Shown here piece after piece: positions 1-15,000 of a DNA stretch of 64,000 bases. The stretch comes from Azolla caroliniana (taxonomy: Eukaryota > Polypodiophyta): NCBI GenBank assembly GCA_043228905.1, contig JBHGNT010000017.1, positions 1 through 64,000 on the forward strand, given 5' to 3'. The first letter of the stretch is position 1, and each line of letters begins with the position of its first letter. Under the pieces are notes generated by a model. It worked only from the letters and a program-made list of their open reading frames with translations, had not been told where the DNA came from and did not search any database. The position numbers and the translations under genes were made by a program.

Positions 1-2848
1 CATGTCTCTCAACCTGAGTTTCAAAATCTTCATTTTTTAATTCCATATCATAGCTAGTGTTGTTAGCTTCGATTTGCATGTTTGAACACAAAAATCCGAT
101 ATCACACTCGCCAGGTATGAACATTTTAATTTTCCTACTAGCTCTTCCAAACTCACTCCTCAAATTTGGTAATTTCGTCATCTCTCTCTACCTGAGTTTC
201 TTAATCTTGATTTTTTAATTCCATATCATAGCTAGTGTTCTTAGCTTCGATTCCCAGGTTTGAACACAAAAATCCGATATCACACTCGCCAGGTATGAAC
301 ATTTTAATTTTCCTACTAGCTCTTCCCAACTCACTCCTCAAATTTGGTAATTTCGTCATGTCTCTCGACCTGAGTTTCAAAATCGTGATTTTTTAATTCC
401 ATATCATAGCTAGCGTTGTTAGCTTCGATTCGCATGTTTGAAAACAACAATCCGATATCACACGACCCAGGTATGAACATTTTAATTTACCTACTAGCTC
501 TTCCCAACTCACTCCTCAAATTTGGTAATTTCGTCATGTCTCTCGACCTGAGTTTCAAAATCTTCATGTTTTAATTCCATATCATAGCTAACGTTGTTAG
601 CTTCGATTCGTATGTTTGAACACAAAAATCCGATATCACACTCGCCAGGTATGAACATTTTAATTTACCTACTAGCTCTTCCCAACTCACTCCTCAAATT
701 TGGTAATTTCGTCATTTCTCTCGACCTGATTTTCAAAATCTTCATTTTTTAATTCCATATCATAGCTAGTGTTGTTAGCTTCGATTCGCATGTTTGAACA
801 CAAAATTCTGATATCACACGACCCAGGTATGACCATTTTAATTTACCTACTAGCTCTTCCTAACTCACTCCTCAAATTTGGTAATTTCGTCATGTCTCTC
901 AACCTGAGTTTCAAAATCTTCATTTTTTAATTCCATATCATAGCTAGTGTTGTTAGCTTCGATTTGCATGTTTGAACACAAAAATCCAATCTCACACTCG
1001 TTACGTATGAACATTTTAATTTACCTACTAGCTCTTCCCAACTCACTCCTCAAATTTGGTAATTTCGTCATGTCTCTCAACCTGAGTTTCAAAATCTTCA
1101 TTTTTTAATTCCATATCATAGCTAGTGTTGTTAGCTTCGATTTGCATGTTTGAACACAAAAATCCAATATCACACTCGTTAGGTATGAACATTTTAATTT
1201 ACCTACTAGCTCTTCCCAACTCACTCCTCAAATTTGGTAATTTCGTCATGTCTCTCGACCTGAGTTTCAAAATCTTGATTTTTTAATTCCATATCATAGC
1301 TAGCGTTGTTAGCTTCGATTCGCATGTTTGAACACAAAAATCCGATATCACACGACCCAGGTATGAACATTTTAATTTTCCTAGTAGCTCTTCCCAACTC
1401 ACTCCTCAAATTTGGTAATTTCGTCATGTCTCTCAACCTGAGTTTCAAAATCTTCATTTTTTAATTCCATATCATAGCTAGTGTTGTTAGCTTCGATTCG
1501 CATGTTTGAACACAAAATTCTGATATCACACGACCCAGGTATGACCATTTTAATTTACCTACTAGCTCTTCCTAACTCACTCCTCAAATTTGGTAATTTC
1601 GTCATGTCTCTCAACCTGAGTTTCAAAATCTTCATTTTTTAATTCCATATCATAGCTAGTGTTGTTAGCTTCGATTTGCATGTTTGAACACAAAAATCCG
1701 ATATCACACTCGCCAGGTATGAACATTTTAATTTTCCTACTAGCTCTTCCAAACTCACTCCTCAAATTTGGTAATTTCGTCATCTCTCTCTACCTGAGTT
1801 TCTTAATCTTGATTTTTTAATTCCATATCATAGCTAGTGTTCTTAGCTTCGATTCCCAGGTTTGAACACAAAAATCCGATATCACACTCGCCAGGTATGA
1901 ACATTTTAATTTTCCTACTAGCTCTTCCAAACTCACTCCTCAAATTTGGTAATTTCGTCATGTCTCTCGACCTGAGTTTCAAAATCGTGATTTTTTAATT
2001 CCATATCATAGCTAGCGTTGTTAGCTTCGATTCGCATGTTTGAAAACAACAATCCGATATCACACGACCCAGGTATGAACATTTTAATTTACCTACTAGC
2101 TCTTCCCAACTCACTCCTCAAATTTGGTAATTTCGTCATGTCTCTCGACCTGAGTTTCAAAATCTTCATGTTTTAATTCCATATCATAGCTAACGTTGTT
2201 AGCTTCGATTCGTATGTTTGAACACAAAAATCCGATATCACACTCGCCAGGTATGAACATTTTAATTTACCTACTAGCTCTTCCCAACTCACTCCTCAAA
2301 TTTGGTAATTTCGTCATTTCTCTCGACCTGATTTTCAAAATCTTTATTTTTTAATTCCATATCATAGCTAGTGTTGTTAGCTTCGATTCGCATGTTTGAA
2401 CACAAAATTCTGATATCACACGACCCAGGTATGACCATTTTAATTTACCTACTAGCTCTTCCTAACTCACTCCTCAAATTTGGTAATTTCGTCATGTCTC
2501 TCAACCTGAGTTTCAAAATCTTCATTTTTTAATTCCATATCAAAAGTAGTGTTGTTAGCTTCGATTTGCATGTTTGAACACAAAAATCCAATCTCACACT
2601 CGTTACGTATGAACATTTTAATTTACCTACTAGCTCTTCCCAACTCACTCCTCAAATTTGGTAATTTCGTCATGTCTCTCAACCTGAGTTTCAAAATCTT
2701 CATTTTTTAATTCCATATCATAGCTAGTGTTGTTAGCTTCGATTTGCATGTTTGAACACAAAAATCCAATATCACACTCGTTAGGTATGAACATTTTAAT
2801 TTACCTACTAGCTCTTCCCAACTCACTCCTCAAATTTGGTAATTTCGT
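1..2848. repeat. HOR block pair, 9-mer (1602-bp offset)
   Basis: Positions 1-1246 recur almost unchanged 1602 bp (9 x 178) downstream. Diagnostic monomers match pairwise: CATCTCTCTCTACC at 179 and 1781, the AAAACAACAATCC variant of the third monomer, and the CATGTTTT variant at about 567 and 2169. Copies differ at scattered sites, for example a C-to-T change in the fifth monomer and CATATCAAAAG at about 2540 in place of CATATCATAG. Beyond about 2848 the pattern changes to a 4-mer. Because the array is cut by the window start, the true left boundary is unknown. Confidence 0.8.
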
Positions 2849-4560
2849 CATGTCTCTCGACCTGAGTTTCAAAATCTTGATTTTTTAATTCCATATCATA
2901 GCTAGCGTTGTTAGCTTCGATTCGCATGTTTGAAAACAACAATCCGATATCACACGACCCAGGTATGAACATTTTAATTTACCTACTAGCTCTTCCCAAC
3001 TCACTCCTCAAATTTGGTAATTTCGTCATGTCTCTCGACCTGAGTTTCAAAATCTTCATGTTTTAATTCCATATCATAGCTAACGTTGTTAGCTTCGATT
3101 CGTATGTTTGAACACAAAAATCCGATATCACACTCGCCAGGTATGAACATTTTAATTTACCTACTAGCTCTTCCCAACTCACTCCTCAAATTTGGTAATT
3201 TCGTCATTTCTCTCGACCTGATTTTCAAAATCTTTATTTTTTAATTCCATATCATAGCTAGTGTTGTTAGCTTCGATTTGCATGTTTGAACACAAAAATC
3301 CAATCTCACACTCGTTACGTATGAACATTTTAATTTACCTACTAGCTCTTCCCAACTCACTCCTCAAATTTGGTAATTTCGTCATGTCTCTCAACCTGAG
3401 TTTCAAAATCTTCATTTTTTAATTCCATATCATAGCTAGTGTTGTTAGCTTCGATTTGCATGTTTGAACACAAAAATCCAATATCACACTCGTTAGGTAT
3501 GAACATTTTAATTTACCTACTAGCTCTTCCCAACTCACTCCTCAAATTTGGTAATTTCGTCATGTCTCTCGACCTGAGTTTCAAAATCTTGATTTTTTAA
3601 TTCCATATCATAGCTAGCGTTGTTAGCTTCGATTCGCATGTTTGAAAACAACAATCCGATATCACACGACCCAGGTATGAACATTTTAATTTACCTACTA
3701 GCTCTTCCCAACTCACTCCTCAAATTTGGTAATTTCGTCATGTCTCTCGACCTGAGTTTCAAAATCTTCATGTTTTAATTCCATATCATAGCTAACGTTG
3801 TTAGCTTCGATTCGTATGTTTGAACACAAAAATCCGATATCACACTCGCCAGGTATGAACATTTTAATTTACCTACTAGCTCTTCCCAACTCACTCCTCA
3901 AATTTGGTAATTTCGTCATTTCTCTCGACCTGATTTTCAAAATCTTTATTTTTTAATTCCATATCATAGCTAGTGTTGTTAGCTTCGATTCGCATGTTTG
4001 AACACAAAATTCTGATATCACACGACCCAGGTATGACCATTTTAATTTACCTACTAGCTCTTCCTAACTCACTCCTCAAATTTGGTAATTTCGTCATGTC
4101 TCTCAACCTGAGTTTCAAAATCTTCATTTTTTAATTCCATATCATAGCTAGTGTTGTTAGCTTCGATTTGCATGTTTGAACACAAAAATCCAATCTCACA
4201 CTCGTTAGGTATGAACATTTTAATTTACCTACTAGCTCTTCCCAACTCACTCCTCAAATTTGGTAATTTCGTCATGTCTCTCGACCTGAGTTTCAAAATC
4301 TTGATTTTTTAATTCCATATCATAGCTAGCGTTGTTAGCTTCGATTCGCATGTTTGAAAACAACAATCCGATATCACACGACCCAGGTATGAACATTTTA
4401 ATTTACCTACTAGCTCTTCCCAACTCACTCCTCAAATTTGGTAATTTCGTCATGTCTCTCGACCTGAGTTTCAAAATCTTCATGTTTTAATTCCATATCA
4501 TAGCTAACGTTGTTAGCTTCGATTCGTATGTTTGAACACAAAAATCCGATATCACACTCG
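2849..4560. repeat. HOR block, 4-mer (712-bp period)
   Basis: Monomers starting at 2849, 3561 and 4273 carry the same AAAACAACAATCC variant. Each is followed by a CATGTTTT monomer (3027, 3739, 4451). The first two sets continue with a CATTTCTCTCGACCTGATT monomer (3205, 3917) and a CTCAACCTG monomer (3383, 4095). This gives a tetrameric unit of 712 bp, about two and a half copies. It uses the same monomer variants as the 9-mer block to its left, so it probably arose from it by unequal exchange. Confidence 0.75.
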
Positions 4561-5696
4561 CCAGGTATGAACATTTTAATTTTCCTACTAGCTCTTCCAA
4601 ACTCACTCCTCAAATTTGGTAATTTCGTCATCTCTCTCTACCTGAGTTTCTTAATCTTGATTTTTTAATTCCATATCATAGCTAGTGTTCTTAGCTTCGA
4701 TTCCCAGGTTTGAACACAAAAATCCGATATCACACTCGCCAGGTATGAACATTTTAATTTTCCTACTAGCTCTTCCAAACTCACTCCTCAAATTTGGTAA
4801 TTTCGTCATCTCTCTCTACCTGAGTTTCTTAATCTTGATTTTTTAATTCCATATCATAGCTAGTGTTCTTAGCTTCGATTCCCAGGTTTGAACACAAAAA
4901 TCCGATATCACACGACCCAGGTATGAACATTTTAATTTTCCTACTAGCTCTTCCAAACTCACTCCTCAGATTTGGTAATTTCGTCATGTCTCTCGACCTG
5001 AGTTTCAAAATCTTGATTTTTTAATTCCATATCATAGCTAGCGTTGTTAGCTTCGATTCGCATGTTTGAAAACAAGAATCCGATATCACACGACCTAGGT
5101 ATGAACATTTTAATTTACCTACTAGCTCTTCTAAACTCACTCCTCAAATTTGGTAATTTCGTCATCTCTCTCTACCTGAGTTTCTTAATCTTGATTTTTT
5201 AATTCCATATCATAGCTAGTGTTCTTAGCTTCAATTCGCATGTTTGAACACAAGAATCCGATATCACACGACCCAGGTATGAACATTTTAAATTACCTAC
5301 TAGCTCTTCCCAACTCACTCCTCAAATTTGGTAATTTCGTCATGTCTCTCGACCTGAGTTTCAAAATCGTGATTTTTTAATTCCATATTATAGCTAGCGT
5401 TGTTATCTTCAATTCGCATGTTTGAAAACAAGAATCCGATATCACACGACCCAGGTATGAAAATTTTAATTTACCTACTAGCTCTTCCCAACTCACTCCT
5501 CAAATTTGGTAATTTCATCATGTCTCTCGACCTGAGTTTCAAAATCTTGATTTTTTAATTCCATATCATAGCTAGTGTTGTTAGCTTCGATTCGCATGTT
5601 TGAACACAAAATTCTGATATCACCCTCCCCAGGTATGACCATTTTAATTTACCTACTAGCTCTTCCCAACTCACTCCTCAAATTTGGTAATTTCGT

Positions 5697-7476
5697 CATG
5701 TCTCTCGACCTGAGTTTCAAAATCTTGATTTTTTAATTCCATATCATAGCTAGTGTTGTTAGCTTCGATTCGCATGTTTGAACACAAAATTCTGATATCA
5801 CCCTCCCCAGGTATGACCATTTTAATTTACCTACTAGCTCTTCCCAACTCACTCCTCAAATTTGGTAATTTCGTCATGTCTCTCGACCTGAGTTTCAAAA
5901 TCTTGATTTTTTAATTCCATATCATAGCTAGCGTTGTTAGCTTAGATTCGCATGTTTGAACACAAAAATCCGATATCACACGACCCAGGTATGAACATTT
6001 TAATTTACCTACTAGCTCTTCCCAACTCACTCCTCAAATTTGGTAATTTCATCATGTCTCTCGACCTGAGTTTCAAAATCATTATTTTTTAATTCCATAT
6101 CATAGCTAGCACTGTTAGCTTCGATTCGCATGTTTGAACACAAAAATCCGATATCACACTCACTAGGTATGAACATTTTAATTTACTCAAGGGCTCTTCC
6201 CAACTCCCTCGTCACGATTTCTAATTTCGTCATGTCTCTCGACCTGAGTTTAAAAATCTTGATTTTTTAATTCCATATCATAGCTAGCATTGTTAGCTTC
6301 GATTCGCATGTTTGAAAACAAGAATCCGATATCACACAACCCAGGTATGAACATTTTAATTTACCTACTAGCTCTTCCCAACTCACTCCTCAAATTTGGT
6401 AGTTTCATCATGTCTCTCGACCTGAGTTTCAAAATCTTGATTTTTTAATTCCATATCATAGCTAGCGTTGTTAGCTTCGATTCGCATGTTTGAAAACAAG
6501 AATCCGATATCACACGACCTAGGTCTGAACATTTTAATTTACCTACTAGCTCTTCCCAACTCACTCCTCAAATTTGGTAATTTCGTCATGTCTCTCGACC
6601 TGAGTTTCAAAATCTTGATTTTTTAATTCCATATCATAGCTAGCGTTGTTAGCTTCGATTCGCATGTTTGAAAACAACAATCCGATATCACACGACCCAG
6701 GTATGAACATTTTAATTTACCTACTAGCTCTTCTAAACTCACTCCTCAAATTTGGTAATTTCGTCATCTCTCTCTACCTGAGTTTCTTAATCTTGATTTT
6801 TTAATTCCATATCATAGCTAGCGTTGTTAGCTTCGATTCTTATGTTTGAACACAAAATTCCGATATCACACGACCCAGGTATGAACATTTTAATTTACCT
6901 ACTAGCTCATCCCAACTCACTCCTCAAATTTGGTAATTTCGTCATGTCTCTCGACCTGAGTTTTAAAATCTTGATTTTTTAATTCCATATTATAGCTAGC
7001 GTTGCTAGCTTCAATTCACATGTTTGAAAACAACAATCCGATATCACACGACCCAGGTATGAACATTATAATTTACCTACTAGATCTTCCCAACTCACTC
7101 CTCAAATTTGGTTATTTCGTCATGTCTCTCGACCTGAGTTTCAAAATCGTGATTTTTTAATTCCATATTATAGCTAGCGTTGTTAGCTTCAATTCGCATG
7201 TTTGAAAACAAGAATCCGATATCACACGACCCAGGTATGAACATTTTAATTTACCTACTAGCTCTTCCCAACTCACTCCTCAAATTTGGTAATTTCATCA
7301 TGTCTCTCGACCTGAGTTTAAAAATCTTGATTTTTTAATTCCATATCATAGCTAGCATTGTTAGCTTCGATTCGCATGTTTGAAAACAAGAATCCGATAT
7401 CACACAACCCAGGTATGAACATTTTAATTTACCTACTAGCTCTTCCCAACTCACTCCTCAAATTTGGTAATTTCGT
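5697..7476. repeat. 10-mer HOR, copy 1 (1780 bp)
   Basis: Ten monomers repeated directly at 7477-9256, offset exactly 1780 bp. Landmarks shared by the two copies are CCCTCCCCAGG in the first monomer, TAGCACTGTT at about 6108/7888, the class B segment ACTCAAGGGCTC at about 6184/7964 and the AGATCTTCC variant near the end. I see only a few single-base differences, for example GTTGCTAG in copy 1 against GTTGTTAG in copy 2 at about 7010/8790. Recent tandem duplication is inferred. Confidence 0.88.
6149..6255. repeat. First class B monomer segment (diverged 3' half)
   Basis: Leftmost example of a recurring divergent segment. It runs from ACTCACTAGG through ACTCAAGGGCTC and CTCCCTCGTCACG to TTTCTAATTTCG, and the next monomer then has GAGTTTAAAAATC in place of GAGTTTCAAAATC. 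The class A form of the same stretch has ACCTACTAGCTC and CTCACTCCTCAAATTTGG. Length is unchanged, so this is substitution or conversion, not insertion. Dozens of copies follow, most with ACTGACTAGG and CTCTTGTCAAC. None is seen before 6.1 kb; the last full one is at about 52620-52690. Confidence 0.85.
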
Positions 7477-9256
7477 CATGTCTCTCGACCTGAGTTTCAA
7501 AATCTTGATTTTTTAATTCCATATCATAGCTAGTGTTGTTAGCTTCGATTCGCATGTTTGAACACAAAATTCTGATATCACCCTCCCCAGGTATGACCAT
7601 TTTAATTTACCTACTAGCTCTTCCCAACTCACTCCTCAAATTTGGTAATTTCGTCATGTCTCTCGACCTGAGTTTCAAAATCTTGATTTTTTAATTCCAT
7701 ATCATAGCTAGCGTTGTTAGCTTAGATTCGCATGTTTGAACACAAAAATCCGATATCACACGACCCAGGTATGAACATTTTAATTTACCTACTAGCTCTT
7801 CCCAACTCACTCCTCAAATTTGGTAATTTCATCATGTCTCTCGACCTGAGTTTCAAAATCATTATTTTTTAATTCCATATCATAGCTAGCACTGTTAGCT
7901 TCGATTCGCATGTTTGAACACAAAAATCCGATATCACACTCACTAGGTATGAACATTTTAATTTACTCAAGGGCTCTTCCCAACTCCCTCGTCACGATTT
8001 CTAATTTCGTCATGTCTCTCGACCTGAGTTTAAAAATCTTGATTTTTTAATTCCATATCATAGCTAGCATTGTTAGCTTCGATTCGCATGTTTGAAAACA
8101 AGAATCCGATATCACACAACCCAGGTATGAACATTTTAATTTACCTACTAGCTCTTCCCAACTCACTCCTCAAATTTGGTAGTTTCATCATGTCTCTCGA
8201 CCTGAGTTTCAAAATCTTGATTTTTTAATTCCATATCATAGCTAGCGTTGTTAGCTTCGATTCGCATGTTTGAAAACAAGAATCCGATATCACACGACCT
8301 AGGTCTGAACATTTTAATTTACCTACTAGCTCTTCCCAACTCACTCCTCAAATTTGGTAATTTCGTCATGTCTCTCGACCTGAGTTTCAAAATCTTGATT
8401 TTTTAATTCCATATCATAGCTAGCGTTGTTAGCTTCGATTCGCATGTTTGAAAACAACAATCCGATATCACACGACCCAGGTATGAACATTTTAATTTAC
8501 CTACTAGCTCTTCTAAACTCACTCCTCAAATTTGGTAATTTCGTCATCTCTCTCTACCTGAGTTTCTTAATCTTGATTTTTTAATTCCATATCATAGCTA
8601 GCGTTGTTAGCTTCGATTCTTATGTTTGAACACAAAATTCCGATATCACACGACCCAGGTATGAACATTTTAATTTACCTACTAGCTCATCCCAACTCAC
8701 TCCTCAAATTTGGTAATTTCGTCATGTCTCTCGACCTGAGTTTTAAAATCTTGATTTTTTAATTCCATATTATAGCTAGCGTTGTTAGCTTCAATTCACA
8801 TGTTTGAAAACAACAATCCGATATCACACGACCCAGGTATGAACATTATAATTTACCTACTAGATCTTCCCAACTCACTCCTCAAATTTGGTTATTTCGT
8901 CATGTCTCTCGACCTGAGTTTCAAAATCGTGATTTTTTAATTCCATATTATAGCTAGCGTTGTTAGCTTCAATTCGCATGTTTGAAAACAAGAATCCGAT
9001 ATCACACGACCCAGGTATGAACATTTTAATTTACCTACTAGCTCTTCCCAACTCACTCCTCAAATTTGGTAATTTCATCATAACTCTCGACCTGAGTTTA
9101 AAAATCTTGATTTTTTAATTCCATATCATAGCTAGCATTGTTAGCTTCGATTCGCATGTTTGAAAACAAGAATCCGATATCACACAACCCAGGTATGAAC
9201 ATTTTAATTTACCTACTAGCTCTTCCCAACTCACTCCTCAAATTTGGTAATTTCGT
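7477..9256. repeat. 10-mer HOR, copy 2 (1780 bp)
   Basis: Direct tandem copy of 5697-7476, with the same order of variant monomers. It differs at very few sites, including CATAACTCTC at 9079 where copy 1 has CATGTCTCTC at 7299. The monomer at 9257 no longer matches the start of a further copy, so the duplication seems to stop here. Confidence 0.88.
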
Positions 9257-12059
9257 CATGTCTCTCGACCTGAGTTTCAAAATCTTGATTTTTTAATTCC
9301 ATATCATAGCTAGCGTTGTTAGCTTCAATTCGCATGTTTGAAAACAAGAATCCGATATCACACGACCCAGGTATGAACATTTTAATTTACCTACTAGCTC
9401 TTCCCAACTCACTCTTCATATTTGGTAATTTCGTCATCTCTCTCGACCTGAGTTTCTTAATCTTGATTTTTTAATTCCATATCATAGCTAGTGTTGTTAG
9501 CTTCGATTCGCATGTTTGAACACAAAAATCCGATATCACACGACCCAGGTATGAACATTTTAATTTTCCTACTAGTTCTTCCCAACTCACTCCTCAAATT
9601 TGGTAATTTCGTCATCTCTCTCTACCTGAGTTTCTTAATCCTGATTTTTTAATTCCATATGATAGCTAGTGTTCTTAGCTTCGATTCCCATGTTTGAACA
9701 CAAAAATCGGATATCACACTCGCCAGGTATGAACATTTTAATTTTCCTACTAGCTCTTCCAAACTCACTCCTCAAATTTGGTAATTTCGTCATGTCTCTC
9801 GACCTGAGTTTCAAAATCTTGATTTTTTAATTCCATATTATAGCTAGCGTTGTTAGCTTCAATTCGCATGTTTGAAAACAAGAATCCGATATCACACGAC
9901 CCAGGTATGAACATTTTAATTTACGTAGTAGCTCTTCCCAACTCACTCCTCAAATTTGGTAATTTCGTCATGTCTCTCGACCTGAGTTTCAAAATCGTGA
10001 TTTTTTAATTCCATATTATAGCTAGCGTTGTTAGCTTCAATTCGCATGTTTGAAAACAAGAATCCGATATCACACGACCCAGGTATGAACATTTTAATTT
10101 ACCTACTAGCTCTTCCCAACTCACTCCTCAAATTTGGTAATTTCATCATGTCTCTCGACCTGAGTTTCAAAATCTTGATTTTTTAATTCCATATTATAGC
10201 TAGCGTTGTTAGCTTCAATTCGCATGTTTGAAAACAAGAATCCGATATCATACTGACTAGGTATGAACATTTTAATTTACTCAAGGGCTCTTGTCAACTC
10301 CCTCGTCACGATTTCTAATTTCGTCATGTCTCTCGACCTGAGTTTCTTAATCCTGATTTTTTAATTCCATATGATAGCTAGTGTTCTTAGCTTCGATTCC
10401 CATGTTTGAACACAAAAATCGGATATCACACTCGCCAGGTATGAACATTTTAATTTTCCTACTAGCTCTTCCAAACTCACTCCTCAAATTTGGTAATTTC
10501 GTCATGTCTCTCGACCTGAGTTTCAAAATCTTGATTTTTTAATTCCATATCATAGCTAGCGTTGTTAGCTTCGATTCGCATGTTTGAACACAAAAATCCG
10601 ATATCACACGACCCAGGTATGAACATTTTAATTTACGTAGTAGCTCTTCCCAACTCACTCCTCAAATTTGGTAATTTCGTCATGTCTCTCGACCTGAGTT
10701 TCAAAATCGTGATTTTTTAATTCCATATTATAGCTAGCGTTGTTAGCTTCAATTCGCATGTTTGAAAACAAGAATCCGATATCACACGACCCAGGTATGA
10801 ACATTTTAATTTACCTACTAGCTCTTCCCAACTCACTCCTCAAATTTGGTAATTTCATCATGTCTCTCGACCTGAGTTTCAAAATCTTGATTTTTTAATT
10901 CCATATTATAGCTAGCGTTGTTAGCTTCAATTCGCATGTTTGAAAACAAGAATCCGATATTATACTGACTAGGTATGAACATTTTAATTTACTCAAGGGC
11001 TCTTGTCAACTCCCTCGTCACGATTTCTAATTTCGTCATGTCTCTCGACCTGAGTTTAAAAATCTTGATTTTTTAATTCTATATCATAGCTAGCGTTGTT
11101 CGCTTCGATTCGCATGTTTGAACACAAAATTCCGATATCACACGACCCAGGTATGAACATTTTAATTTACCTACTAGCTCTTCCCAACTCACTCCTCAAA
11201 TTTGGTAATTTCGTCATGTCTCTCGACCTGAGTTTCAAAATCTTGATTTTTTAATTCCATATCATAGCTAGCGTTGTTAGCTTCGATTCGCATGTTTGGA
11301 AACAAGAATCCGATATCACACGACCTAGGTATGAACATTTTAATTTACCTACTAGCTCTTCCAAACTCACTCCTCAAATTTGGTAATTTCGTCATGTCTC
11401 TCGACCTGAGTTTCAAAATCTTGATTTTTTAATTCCATATTATAGCTAGCATTGTTAGCTTCAATTCGCATGTTTGAAAACAAGAATCCGATATCACACG
11501 ACCCAGGTATGAACATTTTTATTTACCTACTAGCTCTTCCCAACTCACTCCTCAAATTTGGTAATTTCGTCATGTCTCTCGACCTGAGTTTCAAAATCTT
11601 GATTTTTTAATTCCATATCATAGCTAGCGTTGTTAGCTTCGATTCGCATGTTTGAAAACAAGAATCCGATATCACACTCACTAGGTATGAACATTTTAAT
11701 TTACTCAAGGGCTCTTCCCAACTCCCTCGTCACGATTTCTAATTTCGTCATGTCTCTCGACCTGAGTTTAAAAATCTTGATTTTTTAATTCCATATCATA
11801 GCTAGCATTGTTAGCTTCGATTCGCATGTTTGAAAACAAGAATCCGATATCACACAACCCAGGTATGAACATTTTAATTTACCTACTAGCTCTTCCCAAC
11901 TCACTCCTCAAATTTGGTAATTTCGTCATGTCTCTCGACCTGAGTTTCAAAATCTTGATTTTTTAATTCCATATCATAGCTAGCGTTGTTAGGTTCGATT
12001 CGCATGTTTGAACACAAAAATCCGATATCACACCACCTAGGTATGAACATTTTAATTTA

Positions 12060-15000
12060 CCTACTAGCTCTTCCAAACTCACTCCTCAAATTTGGTAATT
12101 TCGTCATGTCTCTCGACCTGAGTTTCAAAATCTTGATTTTTTAATTCCATATTATAGCTAGCATTGTTAGCTTCAATTCGCATGTTTGAAAACAAGCATC
12201 CGATATCACACGACCCAGGTATGAACATTTTTATTTACCTACTAGCTCTTCCCAACTCACTCCTCAAATTTGGTAATTTCGTCATGTCTCTCGACCTGAG
12301 TTTCAAAATCTTGATTTTTTAATTCCATATCATAGCTAGCGTTGTTAGCTTCAATTCGCATGTTTGAAAACAAGAATCCGATATCATACTGACTAGGTAT
12401 GAACATTTTAATTTACTCAAGGGCTCTTGTCAACTCCCTCGTCACGATTTCTAATTTCGTCATGTCTCTCGACCTGAGTTTAAAAATCTTGATTTTTTAA
12501 TTCCATATCATAGCTAGCGTTGTTAGCTTCGATTCGCATGTTTGAACACAAAATTCTGATATCACACGACCCAGGTATGAACATTTTAATTTACGTAGTA
12601 GCTCTTCCCAACTCACTCCTCAAATTTGGTAATTTCGTGATTTCTCTCGACCTGAGTTTAAAATCTTGATTTTTTAAATCCATATCATAGCTAGCGTTGT
12701 TAGCTTCGATTCGCATGTTTGAACACAAGAATCCGATATCACAAGACCCAGGTATGAACATTTTAAATTACCTACTAGCTCTTCCCAACTCACTCCTCAA
12801 ATTTGGTAATATCGTCATTTCTCTCGACCTGATTTTCAAAATCTTTATTTTTTAATTCCATATCATAGCTAGTGTTGTTAGCTTCGATTCGCATGTTTGA
12901 ACACAAAATTCTGATATCACACGACCCAGGTATGACCATTTTAATTTACCTACTAGCTCTTCCTAACTCACTCCTCAAATTTGGTAATTTCGTCATGTCT
13001 CTCAACCTGAGTTTCAAAATCTTCATTTTTTAATTCCATATCATAGCTAGTGTTGTTAGCTTCGATTTGCATGTTTGAACACAAAAATCCAATATCACAC
13101 TCGTTAGGTATGAACATTTTAATTTACCTACTAGCTCTTCCCAACTCACTCCTCAAATTTGGTAATTTCGTCATGTCTCTCGACCTGAGTTTCAAAATCT
13201 TGATTTTTTAATTCCATATCATAGCTAGCGTTGTTAGCTTCGATTCGCATGTTTGAAAACAACAATCCGATATCACACGACCCAGGTATGAACATTTTAA
13301 TTTACCTACTAGCTCTTCCCAACTCACTCCTCAAATTTGGTAATTTCGTCATGTCTCTCGACCTGAGTTTCAAAATCTTCATATTTTAATTCCATATCAT
13401 AGCTAACGTTGTTAGCTTCGATTCGTATGTTTGAACACAAAAATCCGATATCACACTCGCCAGGTATGAACATTTTAATTTACCTACTAGCTCTTCCCAA
13501 CTCACTTCTCAAATTTGGTAATTTCGTCATTTCTCTCGACCTGATTTTCAAAATCTTGATTTTTTAATTCCATATTATAGCTAGTGTTGTTTGCTTCGAT
13601 TCGCATGTTTGAACACAGAATTCTGATATCACACGACCCAGGTATGACCATTTTAATTTACCCACTAGCTCTTCCCAACTCACTCCTCAAATTCGGTAAT
13701 TTCGTCATCTCTCTCTACGTGAGTTTCTTAATCCTAATTTTTTAATTTCATATGATAGCTAGTGTTCTTAGCTTCGATTCCCATGTTTGAACACAAAATC
13801 GGATATCACACTCGCCAGGTATGAACATTCTAATTTACCTACTAGCTCTTCCAAACTCACTCCTCAAATTTGGTAATTTCGTCATGTCTCTCGACCTGAG
13901 TTTCAAAATCTTGATTTTTTAATTCCATATTATAGCTAGCATTGTTAGCTTCAATTCGCATGTTTGAAAACAAGCATCCGATATCACACGACCCAGGTAT
14001 GAACATTTTTATTTACCTACTAGCTCTTCCCAACTCACTCCTCAAATTTGGTAATTTCGTCATGTCTCTCGACCTGAGTTTCAAAATCTTGATTTTTTAA
14101 TTCCATATCATAGCTAGCGTTGTTAGCTTCAATTCGCATGTTTGAAAACAAGAATCCGATATCATACTGACTAGGTATGAACATTTTAATTTACTCAAGG
14201 GCTCTTGTCAACTCCCTCGTCACGATTTCTAATTTCGTCATGTCTCTCGACCTGAGTTTAAAAATCTTGATTTTTTAATTCCATATCATAGCTAGCGTTG
14301 TTAGCTTCGATTCGCATGTTTGAACACAAAATTCTGATATCACACGACCCAGGTATGAACATTTTAATTTACGTAGTAGCTCTTCCCAACTCACTCCTCA
14401 AATTTGGTAATTTCGTGATTTCTCTCGACCTGAGTTTAAAATCTTGATTTTTTAAATCCATATCATAGCTAGCGTTGTTAGCTTCGATTCGCATGTTTGA
14501 ACACAAGAATCCGATATCACAAGACCCAGGTATGAACATTTTAAATTACCTACTAGCTCTTCCCAACTCACTCCTCAAATTTGGTAATATCGTCATTTCT
14601 CTCGACCTGATTTTCAAAATCTTTATTTTTTAATTCCATATCATAGCTAGTGTTGTTAGCTTCGATTCGCATGTTTGAACACAAAATTCTGATATCACAC
14701 GACCCAGGTATGACCATTTTAATTTACCTACTAGCTCTTCCTAACTCACTCCTCAAATTTGGTAATTTCGTCATGTCTCTCAACCTGAGTTTCAAAATCT
14801 TCATTTTTTAATTCCATATCATAGCTAGTGTTGTTAGCTTCGATTTGCATGTTTGAACACAAAAATCCAATATCACACTCGTTAGGTATGAACATTTTAA
14901 TTTACCTACTAGCTCTTCCCAACTCACTCCTCAAATTTGGTAATTTCGTCATGTCTCTCGACCTGAGTTTCAAAATCTTGATTTTTTAATTCCATATCAT

